From contig CAILUU010000016.1 of the NCBI GenBank assembly GCA_903837525.1, forward strand, positions 1 through 64,000: a stretch of 64,000 bases of DNA, read 5' to 3'. The notes beneath the pieces are model-generated. The model saw only the letters and a list, made by a program, of their open reading frames with translations. It was not told where the DNA came from and searched no databases. Below, piece after piece: positions 36,106 to 45,224 of the stretch (position 1 is its first letter; the number at the start of each line of letters is the position of its first letter). The position numbers and the translations under genes were made by a program. The stretch comes from an uncultured Bacteroidota bacterium. GTDB lineage: Bacteria > Bacteroidota > Bacteroidia > Chitinophagales > Chitinophagaceae.

Positions 36106-37890
36106 TTATTTTACCAGAGCCTTTGCTGGTGGTTTAGTACCTGCCGGTTTTACTGGAGTTGCTGGCTTTACTGTTGGCTTTGGTGTTGGCTTAGGAGGCG
36201 TTGGATTCATATTCATTTTAGGAATAACCTCTTTATAGCTAATTACATCAGCATCTGCAGGGTCTAGCAATAATGCTTTATCGCAATAGGCTAAAGCTGC
36301 TACTTTATCTTTTTTAATATTTGCCATATAAGCAATCATGTACTTATAAGCAGTTATTATTTGTGTTTTACTTTTTGTTTTATCGGTTAATGCCTCGCCC
36401 AATGCAATTATTTTTTCGTACGAAGGGATAGCCAATGCTAACGTCATTGTAGTATCTATTACACTTGAGGCTTTACCTACCCAAAAGTGACCTAAAATAT
36501 CATCTGGAAATTTCTGCGTATACTGGTTAAATATTTCTATTGTTTTTTGAGGATTGCCACTTCTATAAAAACTATAACCAGTATTAAACAAATCTGTTTT
36601 AGTTGTTATTTTTCTTAAGTCTACCACTTTTTTATACCAAAGTGCTGCATCGTTAAACAATTTACGTTTTTCGTAAGTTAATGCAAGTGATTTAAGCAAT
36701 ATTACCTTTTCATCTTCAGTAGCTGCTGATTCAACAGCTTTATCAATATATGTTCCAGCTAAGGTTTCGTTACCAGGAAATTTCAATAAAACCATTGCAT
36801 AGGTTTCATAATCTGCTGGTCCTATTTTACTAGGATTCTCTCTTTTAAAAAATTCTTGAAAATATAATTTTGCATTTTCATAATTTAATTTTGCATTTAC
36901 AGAGTCTCCTAATTTTGCATTTATTGAGTCGCCTAGTTTATTGTATTGATAAGCTATAATACCATACAATTTAGGATTAGGAGTTGCACCACCTGAGGCA
37001 ATACACTCTTTTCCTTTGTTGATTGTTTCTTGATATAACCCTTGAGAGGCTTTTAAAGCGGTGCGTAAGTAACAAGCATTTACCTCATCGCTACCTTTGG
37101 CTGTTAAATATTTTTCTAAATAATCGGCACTTTTGTTTACGTTTATAGAGTAGTAATATTGAAACAGTGTAAAGTAAACTGGACTATAGTTGACATCTAA
37201 AGCAATAGCCTCGTTATAAAATTTGAAAAATAAGTCTTGCTGAGCGGCCCCTTGTGTTTGATAAATACGACCAATACGATATTTAGCTCTAGCATATTTA
37301 GCATCTAGCGTTAACGCTGTTTCGTATGCAGTTAAAGCAGCAGCACCATCGGGTAATTTACGGTAAGCATCTCCCAAATTACACCACACATCTGGATCTT
37401 TCATTCCTTTGATGGCTGTAGCTTGTTTTAATTTTTCAATAGCAAAATTTGCATCCCCTAGTTTACTATCAAAATCGGCATTTGCAAAGCCAGCAGCATT
37501 TAGTACTGCAACATTTTTACCTGCGCTTAAACTAATTGCAGTTTCAAAACGATTACGAGCATCGGCTGTATTACCTTCTAACAATTCCATATGGCCAACA
37601 CCAGCAGTTAACAATGCACTATTGCTGTTGGCAGCTAATGTTTTTAGATATAATGCTTTTGCACCAGCAATATCTTTATTATCGTTATCAGCAATCATAG
37701 TTTGTCCTAACCAATAAACAGCGTCTACATTATTTGCATTTGCAGCTATTAATTTTTCGAACGTTTGCTTTGCACTATTGAATTTTTCATTGTACAAAAA
37801 CTTTCTCCCTTCATCTAAAGTTTGAGCGTTAGAAAAGTTGGCAAAAACGATTGCCATTAAAAAAAATACACCGATTTTAGACTTGTTCAT
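36106..37890 (-). CDS. Exported tetratricopeptide repeat protein
   Basis: With the ATG at 37890 it has 594 residues and a signal peptide ending FSNAQ. TPR units run through the protein (for example AVYWLGQTMI, VWCNLGDAYRKLPDGAAALTAYETALTLDAKYARAKYRIGRIY, AAFCDKALLLDP-like AYCDKALLLDPADADV). A 24-base tandem duplication at 36889-36936 encodes two copies of LGDSxNAK. The tail is Lys/Pro/Thr-rich. It lies after a PstS-like gene, an arrangement conserved in Bacteroidota; a periplasmic scaffold role is inferred. Confidence 0.88.
   Translation of the reverse strand: MNKSKIGVFFLMAIVFANFSNAQTLDEGRKFLYNEKFNSAKQTFEKLIAANANNVDAVYWLGQTMIADNDNKDIAGAKALYLKTLAANSNSALLTAGVGHMELLEGNTADARNRFETAISLSAGKNVAVLNAAGFANADFDSKLGDANFAIEKLKQATAIKGMKDPDVWCNLGDAYRKLPDGAAALTAYETALTLDAKYARAKYRIGRIYQTQGAAQQDLFFKFYNEAIALDVNYSPVYFTLFQYYYSINVNKSADYLEKYLTAKGSDEVNACYLRTALKASQGLYQETINKGKECIASGGATPNPKLYGIIAYQYNKLGDSINAKLGDSVNAKLNYENAKLYFQEFFKRENPSKIGPADYETYAMVLLKFPGNETLAGTYIDKAVESAATEDEKVILLKSLALTYEKRKLFNDAALWYKKVVDLRKITTKTDLFNTGYSFYRSGNPQKTIEIFNQYTQKFPDDILGHFWVGKASSVIDTTMTLALAIPSYEKIIALGEALTDKTKSKTQIITAYKYMIAYMANIKKDKVAALAYCDKALLLDPADADVISYKEVIPKMNMNPTPPKPTPKPTVKPATPVKPAGTKPPAKALVK
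36889..36936. repeat. 24-bp tandem duplication within the TPR gene
   Basis: Two 24-base units (36889-36912 and 36913-36936), about 80 per cent identical, encode LGDSINAK and LGDSVNAK. The duplication keeps the frame. A partial third unit lies at 36868-36879. Confidence 0.7.
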
Positions 37891-38024
37891 TTTGTTTTGC
37901 TGTTTAAGACTATACAATGTTATTAATTTTATCAATACCTATTCTAAAATACTTCATTAATTTTTCTATAATTTTTCTTCTTTATTCCAACTCCCTATAA
38001 AAGAGTAAAAGTTAGTATAGATAA

Positions 38025-38960
38025 TTACAATTTTTCTTTAATAAGTACATTTCTTATTTCAAAATCCATTCTGGGTCCTAAATAGGCTCTTCTAAAAACC
38101 AATTGCCCTCTTTCGTATTTTAAAAAAGAAGCAAACCCACTTCCTAACCCAGAGTAATTTTCTTTTAATATATAGTATAGCCCACGAACCAAAGGGTATC
38201 TTTTAGTTAAGATGCTGGCTTGGGTGGGTTTTACATAAGGTGTACTATCGCAAATTGCACATTGTACATAAGCAATTTTAACTTTTTTTAACATTTCTAT
38301 TTGCTCTTTTTCTTCTGGGTTACCAATCCAGCTAATACCTACTAGCCCTATTGCATTTTGATTTTGGGAAATAAGGTTTAAAACTTCTCTACTGTTTTTT
38401 GCAGCTTTTACTACAGCCGTATCAAAGGGTTGCCCTTTTAAAATACTATCGGTTACAAAACGAACGGTGCTTGTTGCATTAAGCCCATCAAAAATTATAG
38501 ATTGATTTTTATTGCCTTTCCCTATTAATAGTTGTTGCAATTTTTGTAGTGTAAATAAGGTATCTGTACTATTTTTATTTACAACAATGCTTATTGCATC
38601 CCAAGCTATTGGATCGCTAGGGGGTGAATATGCTATGGTATCTTGAAAAAATTTTGCTTCTTTTTTAGATAACCCTCTTGTAACAATTACCATTCTGGTA
38701 GCTGAGTCGTAATACAAATCTCTAAAACAATCTGCTTCTGACTTGTACAACGCATTAATTTTTGTGCCTGGAAAATCAGCCTCGTAAATTTTTATTTGCT
38801 GCTCAATTACTGGTTTAAAACTTTCGTCTACTGTAATACTTATACTACCTGAAGTAGGCGAATCTTGTGCTGGATTAATGGTTGGACTATTAGAACAAGC
38901 GTAAAAAAACACAAAACAACTAATACACAAAACTAAAAAGCTATATTTTTTTTTGCTCAT
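38025..38960 (-). CDS. PstS-like substrate-binding lipoprotein
   Basis: The 311-residue protein has a lipoprotein signal (FVFFYACSNS) and the periplasmic binding fold of phosphate-binding PstS: ISITVDESFKPVIEQQIKIYEADFP, AWDAISIVVNKNSTD and GLVGISWIGN. No PstA, PstB or PstC gene is near, so an uptake role is doubtful. Homologues next to TPR and TonB genes are common in Bacteroidota. Its ATG overlaps the stop of the upstream gene (TGATG). Confidence 0.87.
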   Translation of the reverse strand: MSKKKYSFLVLCISCFVFFYACSNSPTINPAQDSPTSGSISITVDESFKPVIEQQIKIYEADFPGTKINALYKSEADCFRDLYYDSATRMVIVTRGLSKKEAKFFQDTIAYSPPSDPIAWDAISIVVNKNSTDTLFTLQKLQQLLIGKGNKNQSIIFDGLNATSTVRFVTDSILKGQPFDTAVVKAAKNSREVLNLISQNQNAIGLVGISWIGNPEEKEQIEMLKKVKIAYVQCAICDSTPYVKPTQASILTKRYPLVRGLYYILKENYSGLGSGFASFLKYERGQLVFRRAYLGPRMDFEIRNVLIKEKL

Positions 38961-39217
38961 CAACTTCTAAAATAATTTTTTGCGTACCCTCTATATATTC
39001 TAAACGCTCCATAAATAAAACAGATAAATGCAAATAATTTTATCATGGTAGGATCATACCCCTCAAGTGTTTTTATCATTGCCGCCGGGGGAAATAAAAA
39101 AGCAAAACCAACCCCAATAAAAAAAACACCCATTACATAATTGGTAATGCTTTTCATACGAACTAAGTTTTTTTCTCGATCCGTTAATTCTTCATTTTCA
39201 AATTCTTCTAGTGCCAT
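38960..39217 (-). CDS. Small two-helix membrane protein
   Basis: The 85-residue product has an acidic N terminus (ALEEFENEELTDREK) and two helices (about 27-47 and 60-76), with a PP pair between them. It is coupled to the PstS-like gene by a one-base overlap and lies between it and the broken tonB. Function unknown. Confidence 0.75.
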   Translation of the reverse strand: MALEEFENEELTDREKNLVRMKSITNYVMGVFFIGVGFAFLFPPAAMIKTLEGYDPTMIKLFAFICFIYGAFRIYRGYAKNYFRS

Positions 39218-39306
39218 GTTAAAATTTTTTATAATTGAATCTGTTAGTTATGCTAAGCATTTGCGAAGTAGCAAATTACTACTTTTTTGTTTATGTTCTA
39301 ACTCAC

Positions 39307-39339
39307 CCAATTCCCCTAACCATTGGAGAGGGGAATTGG
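39307..39339. repeat. Hairpin CCAATTCCCC/GGGGAATTGG
   Basis: A 10-bp perfect stem with a 13-base loop, located between the broken tonB (ending 39376) and the small membrane protein gene. It belongs to the same kind of intergenic C-run/G-run palindromes as those in the nuo region. Confidence 0.6.
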
Positions 39340-39375
39340 AAGCTAGTTTATTTAAATCTTTTAACTTTTAAGGAG

Positions 39376-39760
39376 TTACTCGTTAATCTCTGAAATAAAC
39401 TTTACAGGTATGGTATAAAAAACGGACACATTTTGCCCTTTAGCTTTACCAGGTAACCAGTTCGGCATTTTTTAAGTACTCTCATTACTTCTCTGTTAAA
39501 TTCATCGCCACCATCTTGCACCGTTACAAAGCTTTGTAACTGTCCATTAAACCCCACCACAAATTTTACTTTTACGTTGGCAACTTCTCCTTCTTCCATA
39601 TCTCTTGGGTTTTCTAAATTACGCTCTAAAAATTTTCTTAGGGCATCCATACCACCAGGGTAACTTGGCATTACTTCAACTTCATTTTCTGTAAATGTTT
39701 TTGATACATCAAGATCAGGTTGTGGCTTCGTTGTTCATTTTTCTTGGTTTTTATTGTTAA
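39376..39760 (-). pseudogene. Energy transducer TonB, broken
   Basis: The translated stretch TTKPQPDLDVSKTFTENEVEV, then MPSYPGGMDALRKFL and GEVANVKVKFVVGFNGQL, is a TonB C-terminal domain. After REVMRVLKK the frame changes at an A6 run (39468-39473): one more A would continue KMPNWLPGKAKGQNVSVFY...IPVKFISEINE, the normal family ending, with a stop at 39376. Upstream an in-frame TGA near 39737 cuts off the membrane anchor, which cannot be found. At least two lesions, so the copy is dead unless the assembly is wrong. Confidence 0.8.
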
Positions 39761-39856
39761 GAAATTAAAAACCGACGTCTTTGTTAATAAGATGCTGTTG
39801 TTATAATTATTCCATAAATAGATGTTTGATGTACAAAGTTTGATATAAAGTTATAC

Positions 39857-39880
39857 CGCAAAGACGCAGAGGCGCAGAGA
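39857..39880. repeat. 8-bp tandem repeat CGCARAGR x3
   Basis: CGCAAAGA, CGCAGAGG and CGCAGAGA follow one another. This type of short GC-rich tandem is common between genes in many bacteria; here it stands out in AT-rich surroundings. Confidence 0.6.
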
Positions 39881-39928
39881 AAGATGTAATGATTGCTTAT
39901 CAGAGACCAACCAATAACCCACAATTAC

Positions 39929-39936
39929 TAACTTTG
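39929..39936 (+). promoter_or_regulatory. Promoter -7 box of the phosphatase-hisS unit
   Basis: TAACTTTG is followed by CACC and the ATG at 39941. The box lies four bases from the start codon, so the transcript is probably leaderless. Confidence 0.6.
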
Positions 39937-39940
39937 CACC

Positions 39941-40402
39941 ATGAAATTTTTAATGGTTTGTTTGGGTAATATTTGCCGAAGTCCATTGGCGGAAGGAATT
40001 TTACAACATAAAGCAAAAGCAGCAGGATTAAATTGGATTGTGGAAAGTGCAGGCACAAATGGGTACCACACTGGAGAACCGCCACACCACCTTAGCCAAA
40101 AAGTAGCGTTGCTAAATGGCATAAATATTAGCAACCAAAAAAGTAGAAAATTTATAGCTAAGGATTTAAATGAATATGATATTATTTACCCTATGGCAAA
40201 TGATGTATTGCAAGATATTAAACGAATTAGTGGCAATACATTTAACTCCCAAAAAGTTATCTTATTTTTGAATGAAATATTTACCAATCAAAACAAAGAT
40301 GTGCCCGACCCTTGGTATGGAGAAGAAGACGGATACCATGAAGTGTTTGGTTTAATAGAGAAAACATGTGACGAAATAATTAAAAAATATAAGACTAACT
40401 AA
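39941..40402 (+). CDS. Low-molecular-weight protein-tyrosine phosphatase
   Basis: The 153-residue enzyme has the catalytic loop CLGNICRS (Cys7, Arg13; CX5R) at the very N terminus and the general-acid motif DPWYG near residue 126. The length is normal. It dephosphorylates protein tyrosine or small substrates in the cytosol. It is eight bases upstream of hisS, so the two are probably co-transcribed. Confidence 0.95.
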   Translation: MKFLMVCLGNICRSPLAEGILQHKAKAAGLNWIVESAGTNGYHTGEPPHHLSQKVALLNGINISNQKSRKFIAKDLNEYDIIYPMANDVLQDIKRISGNTFNSQKVILFLNEIFTNQNKDVPDPWYGEEDGYHEVFGLIEKTCDEIIKKYKTN

Positions 40403-40410
40403 CGAAGCAA

Positions 40411-41793
40411 ATGAATAGTAATAAACCTAGCCTTCCGCAAGGCACAAGAGATTTTAACGCAACTATAATTAGAAGAAGGAATTATATTTTTTCTATCCTA
40501 AAAAATATTTTTGAAGTTTATGGTTTTCAGCCGTTGGAAACACCAGCAATGGAAAACTTAGAAACCTTAATGGGAAAGTATGGAGAAGAAGGCGATAGAC
40601 TAATTTTTAAGGTGTTGAACAATGGCTTAAACAACGAAAAAAATATTGACAAAACAAAAGCAGGTTTTGAAAAACTATTAGAAGGCAAAAGCACCGCAGA
40701 CATTACGGAAAGAGCCATGAAGTATGATTTGACCATTCCCTTTGCCCGTTATGTAGCCATGAACCAGCATGAGCTTAAACAACAGTTTCCATTTAAACGC
40801 TATCAACTACAACCTGTGTGGAGAGCCGATAGACCACAAAAAGGACGTTACCGAGAATTTACACAATGCGATGCTGATGTGGTAGGTACAACCTCATTAT
40901 TTTGTGAGGCAGAGTTGGCTAATATTTACCATTTATCCTTTACTGAATTAGGTATTGTTAATTACGAATTACGCATTAATAACCGCAAAATATTAGCTGC
41001 ATTAGCAGAAGTTTGTGGCGGAAAAGATAAATTAGTTGATATAACTACTGCCATAGATAAGTTAGATAAAATTGGTATTGAAAAAGTAAAGGAAGAATTA
41101 GTAATAAGAGGTTTGCAACAAAAGCAAATTGATTTAATTGAAAAGTTTTTAACTATTACTGGCAGTAACCAAGAAAAAATAGTAGCCCTAAATGAAATGC
41201 TAGGCAACAATAAACTAGCTGCTGAAGGCATGAAAGAGTTAGCCTTTGTACAAAATCATGCTTTGCCCGAAACCAATTTAGTTTTTGATTTCACCTTGGC
41301 AAGAGGATTAAATTATTACACAGGTGTAATTTTTGAAGTAAAGCCACCAGCAGAAGTTACTATGGGCAGTATTGGTGGTGGTGGAAGATATGATGATTTA
41401 ACAAGTTTGTTTGGTGTAGATGATATCCCTGGTGTTGGTATTAGTTTTGGTATTGATAGAATTTACGATGTAATAGAAGAACTTAAACTTTTTCCTGAAG
41501 ATTTAGGCGTTAGCACAACTGCCCTATTTTTTTATATGGGTGAAAAAGAAATTGAATTTGCATTTGGTGTTATGCAAAACTTACGCAACCATGGCATTGC
41601 TTGTGAAATAATTTTAGATGAAATGAAAATTGCCAAACAATTTGCCCTGGCCGAAAAAAAGAAAATACCCTACGCCGTTATTATTGGCGAAAAAGAAATT
41701 GAACAAAATTATTGCCAAGTAAAAAATTTAGCAACTGGTGAGCAGCATGTGGTGGAGTTGGAGAATTTGGTGGAGTTTTTTGAAAAAAAATAA
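40411..41793 (+). CDS. hisS: Histidyl-tRNA synthetase
   Basis: The 460-residue class II synthetase shows motif 1 around PQGTRDF and GFQPLETPAMENLE, motif 2 WRADRPQKGRYREFTQCDADVVG, the His-specific ARGLNYYTG and GSIGGGGRYDDL, and a C-terminal anticodon-binding domain. Its stop is one base from the convergent thiolase stop, leaving no room for a terminator between them. Confidence 0.97.
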   Translation: MNSNKPSLPQGTRDFNATIIRRRNYIFSILKNIFEVYGFQPLETPAMENLETLMGKYGEEGDRLIFKVLNNGLNNEKNIDKTKAGFEKLLEGKSTADITERAMKYDLTIPFARYVAMNQHELKQQFPFKRYQLQPVWRADRPQKGRYREFTQCDADVVGTTSLFCEAELANIYHLSFTELGIVNYELRINNRKILAALAEVCGGKDKLVDITTAIDKLDKIGIEKVKEELVIRGLQQKQIDLIEKFLTITGSNQEKIVALNEMLGNNKLAAEGMKELAFVQNHALPETNLVFDFTLARGLNYYTGVIFEVKPPAEVTMGSIGGGGRYDDLTSLFGVDDIPGVGISFGIDRIYDVIEELKLFPEDLGVSTTALFFYMGEKEIEFAFGVMQNLRNHGIACEIILDEMKIAKQFALAEKKKIPYAVIIGEKEIEQNYCQVKNLATGEQHVVELENLVEFFEKK

Positions 41794-41794
41794 A

Positions 41795-42988
41795 CTACAC
41801 CCCCTCAAACACAACCGCAGCACCTTGCCCTACTCCAATACACATAGTAGCCAAACCATATTTTGCTTTACGTTTTTTCATTTCGTGTACAAGTGTGGTG
41901 CTTATACGTACACCACTACAACCTAATGGGTGCCCAAGTGCTATTGAGCCACCGTTTACATTTACTTTTTCAAGGTCTAACCCAAGGTCGTGTATACAAG
42001 CAATACTTTGGCTAGCAAAGGCCTCGTTAAGTTCTATCAAATCTAAATCGGCAACGGTTAGTCCGGCTCTTTCTAGTGCTTTTTTGGCAGCAGGTACTGG
42101 GCCAATGCCCATAATAGAGGGATCAACACCAGCAACAGCCATACTCTTTATTTTAGCCATTGGTATTAAGCCATATTTTACTACTGCATCTTCGCTGGCT
42201 AATAACATAGCAGCAGCGCCATCGTTTATACCGCTGCTATTACCTGCGGTTACTGTTCCGTCTTTGGCAAAAGCTGGTTTTAATTGTCCTAATTTTTCAA
42301 GACTACTTAACCTTGGGTGTTCATCTGCATCAAAATCAAAAGCATCTTTACCAACTTGTACTTGTAAGGGAGATATTTCATTTAAAAACTTTCCACTAGC
42401 TAAAGCCTTTGCATATTTATGTTGGCTACCCATTGCAAATTCATCTTGGGCATTGCGGCTTATGTTCCATTGCTTGGCAACATTTTCTGCAGTTTCTCCC
42501 ATGGTGTAAGGGTAATATAAATCGGATAATTTTTTATTAATAAAACGCCATCCTAACGTGGTATCAAAAATTTGGGGTTCTCTAGCAAATGCACTGTTGG
42601 CTTTAGGCATCACAAAGGGTGCCCTACTCATACTTTCTACTCCGCAGGCAATCATTAAATCGCCATCTCCGCAAGCAATAGCCCTAGCAGCATCCATAAT
42701 ACTTTGCAACCCACTTGCACATAAACGGTTAACCGTAGTGCCTGCAACACTGGTAGGCAAGCCAGCTAACAAAGCAGCTATTCTTGCAACATTACGGTTA
42801 TCTTCTCCACTTTGGTTTGCCGCACCTGCAATTATATCTTCAATTGCATGTACATCAATATTATCGTTTCGTTTAACCAAAACTTTTAATACATGTGCCA
42901 ACAAATCATCGGGCCTAATATTGCTTAGTGCACCACCATATTTTCCTATGGGTGTACGTAAACAATCAATTACATAAACTGCCTTCAT
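41795..42988 (-). CDS. Thiolase, 3-oxoadipyl/acetyl-CoA acyltransferase type
   Basis: The 397-residue thiolase has active-site Cys90 in NRLCASG, NEAFA, and GGSIALGHPLGCSG with the His and second Cys. The segment QSGEDNRNVARIA resembles 3-oxoadipyl-CoA thiolases (PcaF/PaaJ), but no other aromatic-degradation gene is in the window, so a beta-oxidation or ketothiolase role is equally possible. The ATG at 42988 is preferred to a TTG at 42994. Cytosolic. Confidence 0.93.
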   Translation of the reverse strand: MKAVYVIDCLRTPIGKYGGALSNIRPDDLLAHVLKVLVKRNDNIDVHAIEDIIAGAANQSGEDNRNVARIAALLAGLPTSVAGTTVNRLCASGLQSIMDAARAIACGDGDLMIACGVESMSRAPFVMPKANSAFAREPQIFDTTLGWRFINKKLSDLYYPYTMGETAENVAKQWNISRNAQDEFAMGSQHKYAKALASGKFLNEISPLQVQVGKDAFDFDADEHPRLSSLEKLGQLKPAFAKDGTVTAGNSSGINDGAAAMLLASEDAVVKYGLIPMAKIKSMAVAGVDPSIMGIGPVPAAKKALERAGLTVADLDLIELNEAFASQSIACIHDLGLDLEKVNVNGGSIALGHPLGCSGVRISTTLVHEMKKRKAKYGLATMCIGVGQGAAVVFEGV

Positions 42989-43059
42989 TCCCAAAATTTT
43001 GGTAAAGATAGTATCAATTTTAGTTAAAACTACTTAATGTAAAATGGGTTAAAAAAGTG

Positions 43060-43170
43060 CTAATTACTCGAAATTTCTACCAAAATATCTGCATTACGGC
43101 CATTGCTAGTGCATAAATAAACTCTGCCGTAAGGCGAAACACAAACATCTGTTATACGTTTATACTTAAT
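43060..43170 (-). pseudogene. C-terminal remnant of a PQQ-dependent sugar dehydrogenase
   Basis: A minus-strand frame translates to KRITDVCVSPYGRVYLCTSN, then GRNADILVEISSN and a stop (43060-43062). This is the typical last blade of glucose/sorbosone dehydrogenase-type beta-propellers (RxxDVxVSPDGxxYxxTSN). Everything upstream is missing; the rlmN promoter now occupies that place. About 37 codons remain. Confidence 0.6.
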
Positions 43171-43212
43171 TTTAAAATAGGTTGATTATTTTTATTAACA
43201 CTGCATCCATTG

Positions 43213-43220
43213 TACCTTTG
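43213..43220 (+). promoter_or_regulatory. Promoter -7 box of rlmN
   Basis: TACCTTTG followed by CACC and the ATG at 43225: the same spacing as for the phosphatase gene, suggesting a leaderless mRNA. Confidence 0.6.
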
Positions 43221-43224
43221 CACC

Positions 43225-44265
43225 ATGACGGTGTTAAAAAACATAAGAACATTAAGTTTACCAGAACTAAAAGAATATTTTGAACGTATTGGTGATAAAA
43301 AATTTAGAGCTATACAAACTTACGAATGGATTTGGAAACAAAATGCCCGAAGTTTTGATGAAATGACCAATTTAGGAAAGGACTTACGACAAAAATTGGC
43401 AGAAAATTTTAGCTTTCCTGCTATTGTAAACGATACTACACAAATTAGTAGTGATGGAACATTAAAAAGCCGCTTTAAAACACACGATGGACATTTTATG
43501 GAAGGTGTTTTAATACCTACCGAAAATCGTAATACGGCTTGTGTATCTTCTCAAATAGGTTGTAGCCTTACCTGCTCATTTTGTGCAACTGGTAAAATGG
43601 AGCGTAAACGAAATTTAGATTTTGATGAAATTTATGATCAGGTAGCCATTTTAAATGAGCAAAGCGAAAAAACGTACAATAAAAAATTAAGCAATATAGT
43701 TTTTATGGGAATGGGTGAGCCCTTATTGAATTACACTAATGTGCTTATGGCTATTGAAAAAATTACCGATCCAAAAGGATTGGCCATGAGCCCAAAACGC
43801 ATTACGGTTTCTACCGCAGGTGTGGCAAAAATGATAAAAAAATTGGGGGATGATAAAGTACGTTTTAATTTGGCTTTGTCGCTGCATGCCGCTACCGATA
43901 AAAAAAGAGATAGCATAATGCCTATCAACGAATCAAATAGTATAGACTCGTTAGTAGAAGCGTTAAATTACTTTTACGAACAAACAAAAAACGATATTAC
44001 CTTAGAATATATTTTATTAAAAGATGTAAATGATAGCTTAGAAGATGCGGAAGATTTAGTGAAAATTTATAGGAAAATACCCACGCATTTGGTAAACGTA
44101 ATTGAGTACAACCCTATTGATGGAGCATCATTTATAAAACCAGATGAAGATACCACCCAACAATTTACAGACTATTTAGCCAAGCATAAAGTTAATGTAC
44201 GAGTACGCCGCAGTCGTGGTAAAGATATTGACGCTGCCTGTGGACAATTGGCTAATAAAAAGTAA
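43225..44265 (+). CDS. rlmN: 23S rRNA (adenine2503-C2)-methyltransferase RlmN
   Basis: RlmN is a radical SAM enzyme that methylates A2503 of 23S rRNA and A37 of some tRNAs. The 346-residue product has the [4Fe-4S] motif CSLTCSFC, followed by ATGKMERKRNL, the GMGEPLLNY motif and a C-terminal VRRSRGKDIDAACGQL with the second catalytic Cys. The start at 43225 is preferred to a TTG at 43210 because the promoter box lies between. Confidence 0.97.
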   Translation: MTVLKNIRTLSLPELKEYFERIGDKKFRAIQTYEWIWKQNARSFDEMTNLGKDLRQKLAENFSFPAIVNDTTQISSDGTLKSRFKTHDGHFMEGVLIPTENRNTACVSSQIGCSLTCSFCATGKMERKRNLDFDEIYDQVAILNEQSEKTYNKKLSNIVFMGMGEPLLNYTNVLMAIEKITDPKGLAMSPKRITVSTAGVAKMIKKLGDDKVRFNLALSLHAATDKKRDSIMPINESNSIDSLVEALNYFYEQTKNDITLEYILLKDVNDSLEDAEDLVKIYRKIPTHLVNVIEYNPIDGASFIKPDEDTTQQFTDYLAKHKVNVRVRRSRGKDIDAACGQLANKK

Positions 44266-44488
44266 TTTATTGCTAACTAAAATTTAAATAAAATTTGGTT
44301 ACCAACATTAGTCCTTTGACAGAACTGCAATGACAACGCACCGTTTATCTTCATTAACACTATCCATCTTTACCTATTTAGTAGCTGATATTTTTTCATT
44401 TTCCGGCATTAACAAAATTTTAATATCTCTTATTAAACATCGTAGCAAGCTCCTCGTCTATTATTAGACAACTTAAAAATAATAGAAC

Positions 44489-45112
44489 ATGAAAAAATTA
44501 GTCGTATTAACCTTAGCATTATCAACCATACTTTTTACAGCCAATGCACAACATAAAAGAGAGCAAAAAATGGGTGGTAAAAAGCCGCATCATGCACAAT
44601 TAGCAAAACAATTAAACTTAAGCGATGAGCAAAAAAAACAAGCCCAAGCTTATAAAGTAGCGTTAAAGCAAAAAATGAAGGAGCTTAATAAAAACGAAAG
44701 CATTACGGTAAAAGAACAAAGAGATAGAAAAGACGCTTTACGTAAAGAACAAAAAGCTAAAATGCAAGCTTTACTAACACCTGAGCAAAAAACAAAAATG
44801 GCCGAATTAAAAGCTACTAAAATGGCTAAAAAAGAGGAGAAATTTGCAAAGGGTTTAGAAAAAATGAAAAGCAAAATAAATCTATCAGATGCTCAAGTAA
44901 TGCAACTAAAAAGCCAAAGAGAACGTATAAAAGCAAACGCTAAAGAAATTAAAGATAATGAAAGCCTTAGCCGTACTCAACGCAAAGAGCAATTAATGGC
45001 TTTAAAAGCAGAAGCAAAAACACAAAAAAGTAACATTTTTACAGCGGATCAAATAAAGCAATTAGATGAAATGAAGAAAAACAAGATGGGTGAAAAGCAC
45101 CTATCAAAGTAA
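44489..45112 (+). CDS. Spy/CpxP-like periplasmic protein with internal duplication
   Basis: The 207-residue protein has a signal peptide (MKKLVVLTLALSTILFTANAQ) and is otherwise almost entirely charged helix, rich in Lys, Glu and Gln. LNLSDEQKKQAQAYK (about 45) and INLSDAQVMQLKSQR (about 130) mark two copies of the same unit, each ending in LTPEQK or FTADQIKQL. This LTxxQ-type repeat resembles Spy/CpxP chaperones (or DUF4890). A periplasmic chaperone role is inferred. Confidence 0.8.
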   Translation: MKKLVVLTLALSTILFTANAQHKREQKMGGKKPHHAQLAKQLNLSDEQKKQAQAYKVALKQKMKELNKNESITVKEQRDRKDALRKEQKAKMQALLTPEQKTKMAELKATKMAKKEEKFAKGLEKMKSKINLSDAQVMQLKSQRERIKANAKEIKDNESLSRTQRKEQLMALKAEAKTQKSNIFTADQIKQLDEMKKNKMGEKHLSK

Positions 45113-45134
45113 TTAACTAATAAACCCTATACTG

Positions 45135-45168
45135 AAAGAGTTTCGAGTAAAATCGGAGCTCTTTTTTA
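45135..45168 (+). terminator. Terminator after the Spy-like gene
   Basis: A 12-bp stem (45135-45146 with 45153-45164, including two G-T pairs) with a 6-base loop is followed by a run of T. Confidence 0.8.
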
Positions 45169-45224
45169 TTTTCCTTACCTTTATCTCTCACTACTGTTGT
45201 AAAACAGCAAAACACTTCAAGATT

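Noticed and set aside
38025..38960. Phosphate ABC transporter
   Set aside because: Only the binding-protein fold is present; no permease or ATPase gene is near.
39857..39880. CRISPR-like tandem repeat
   Set aside because: Only three 8-base units with no spacers; no cas gene in the window.
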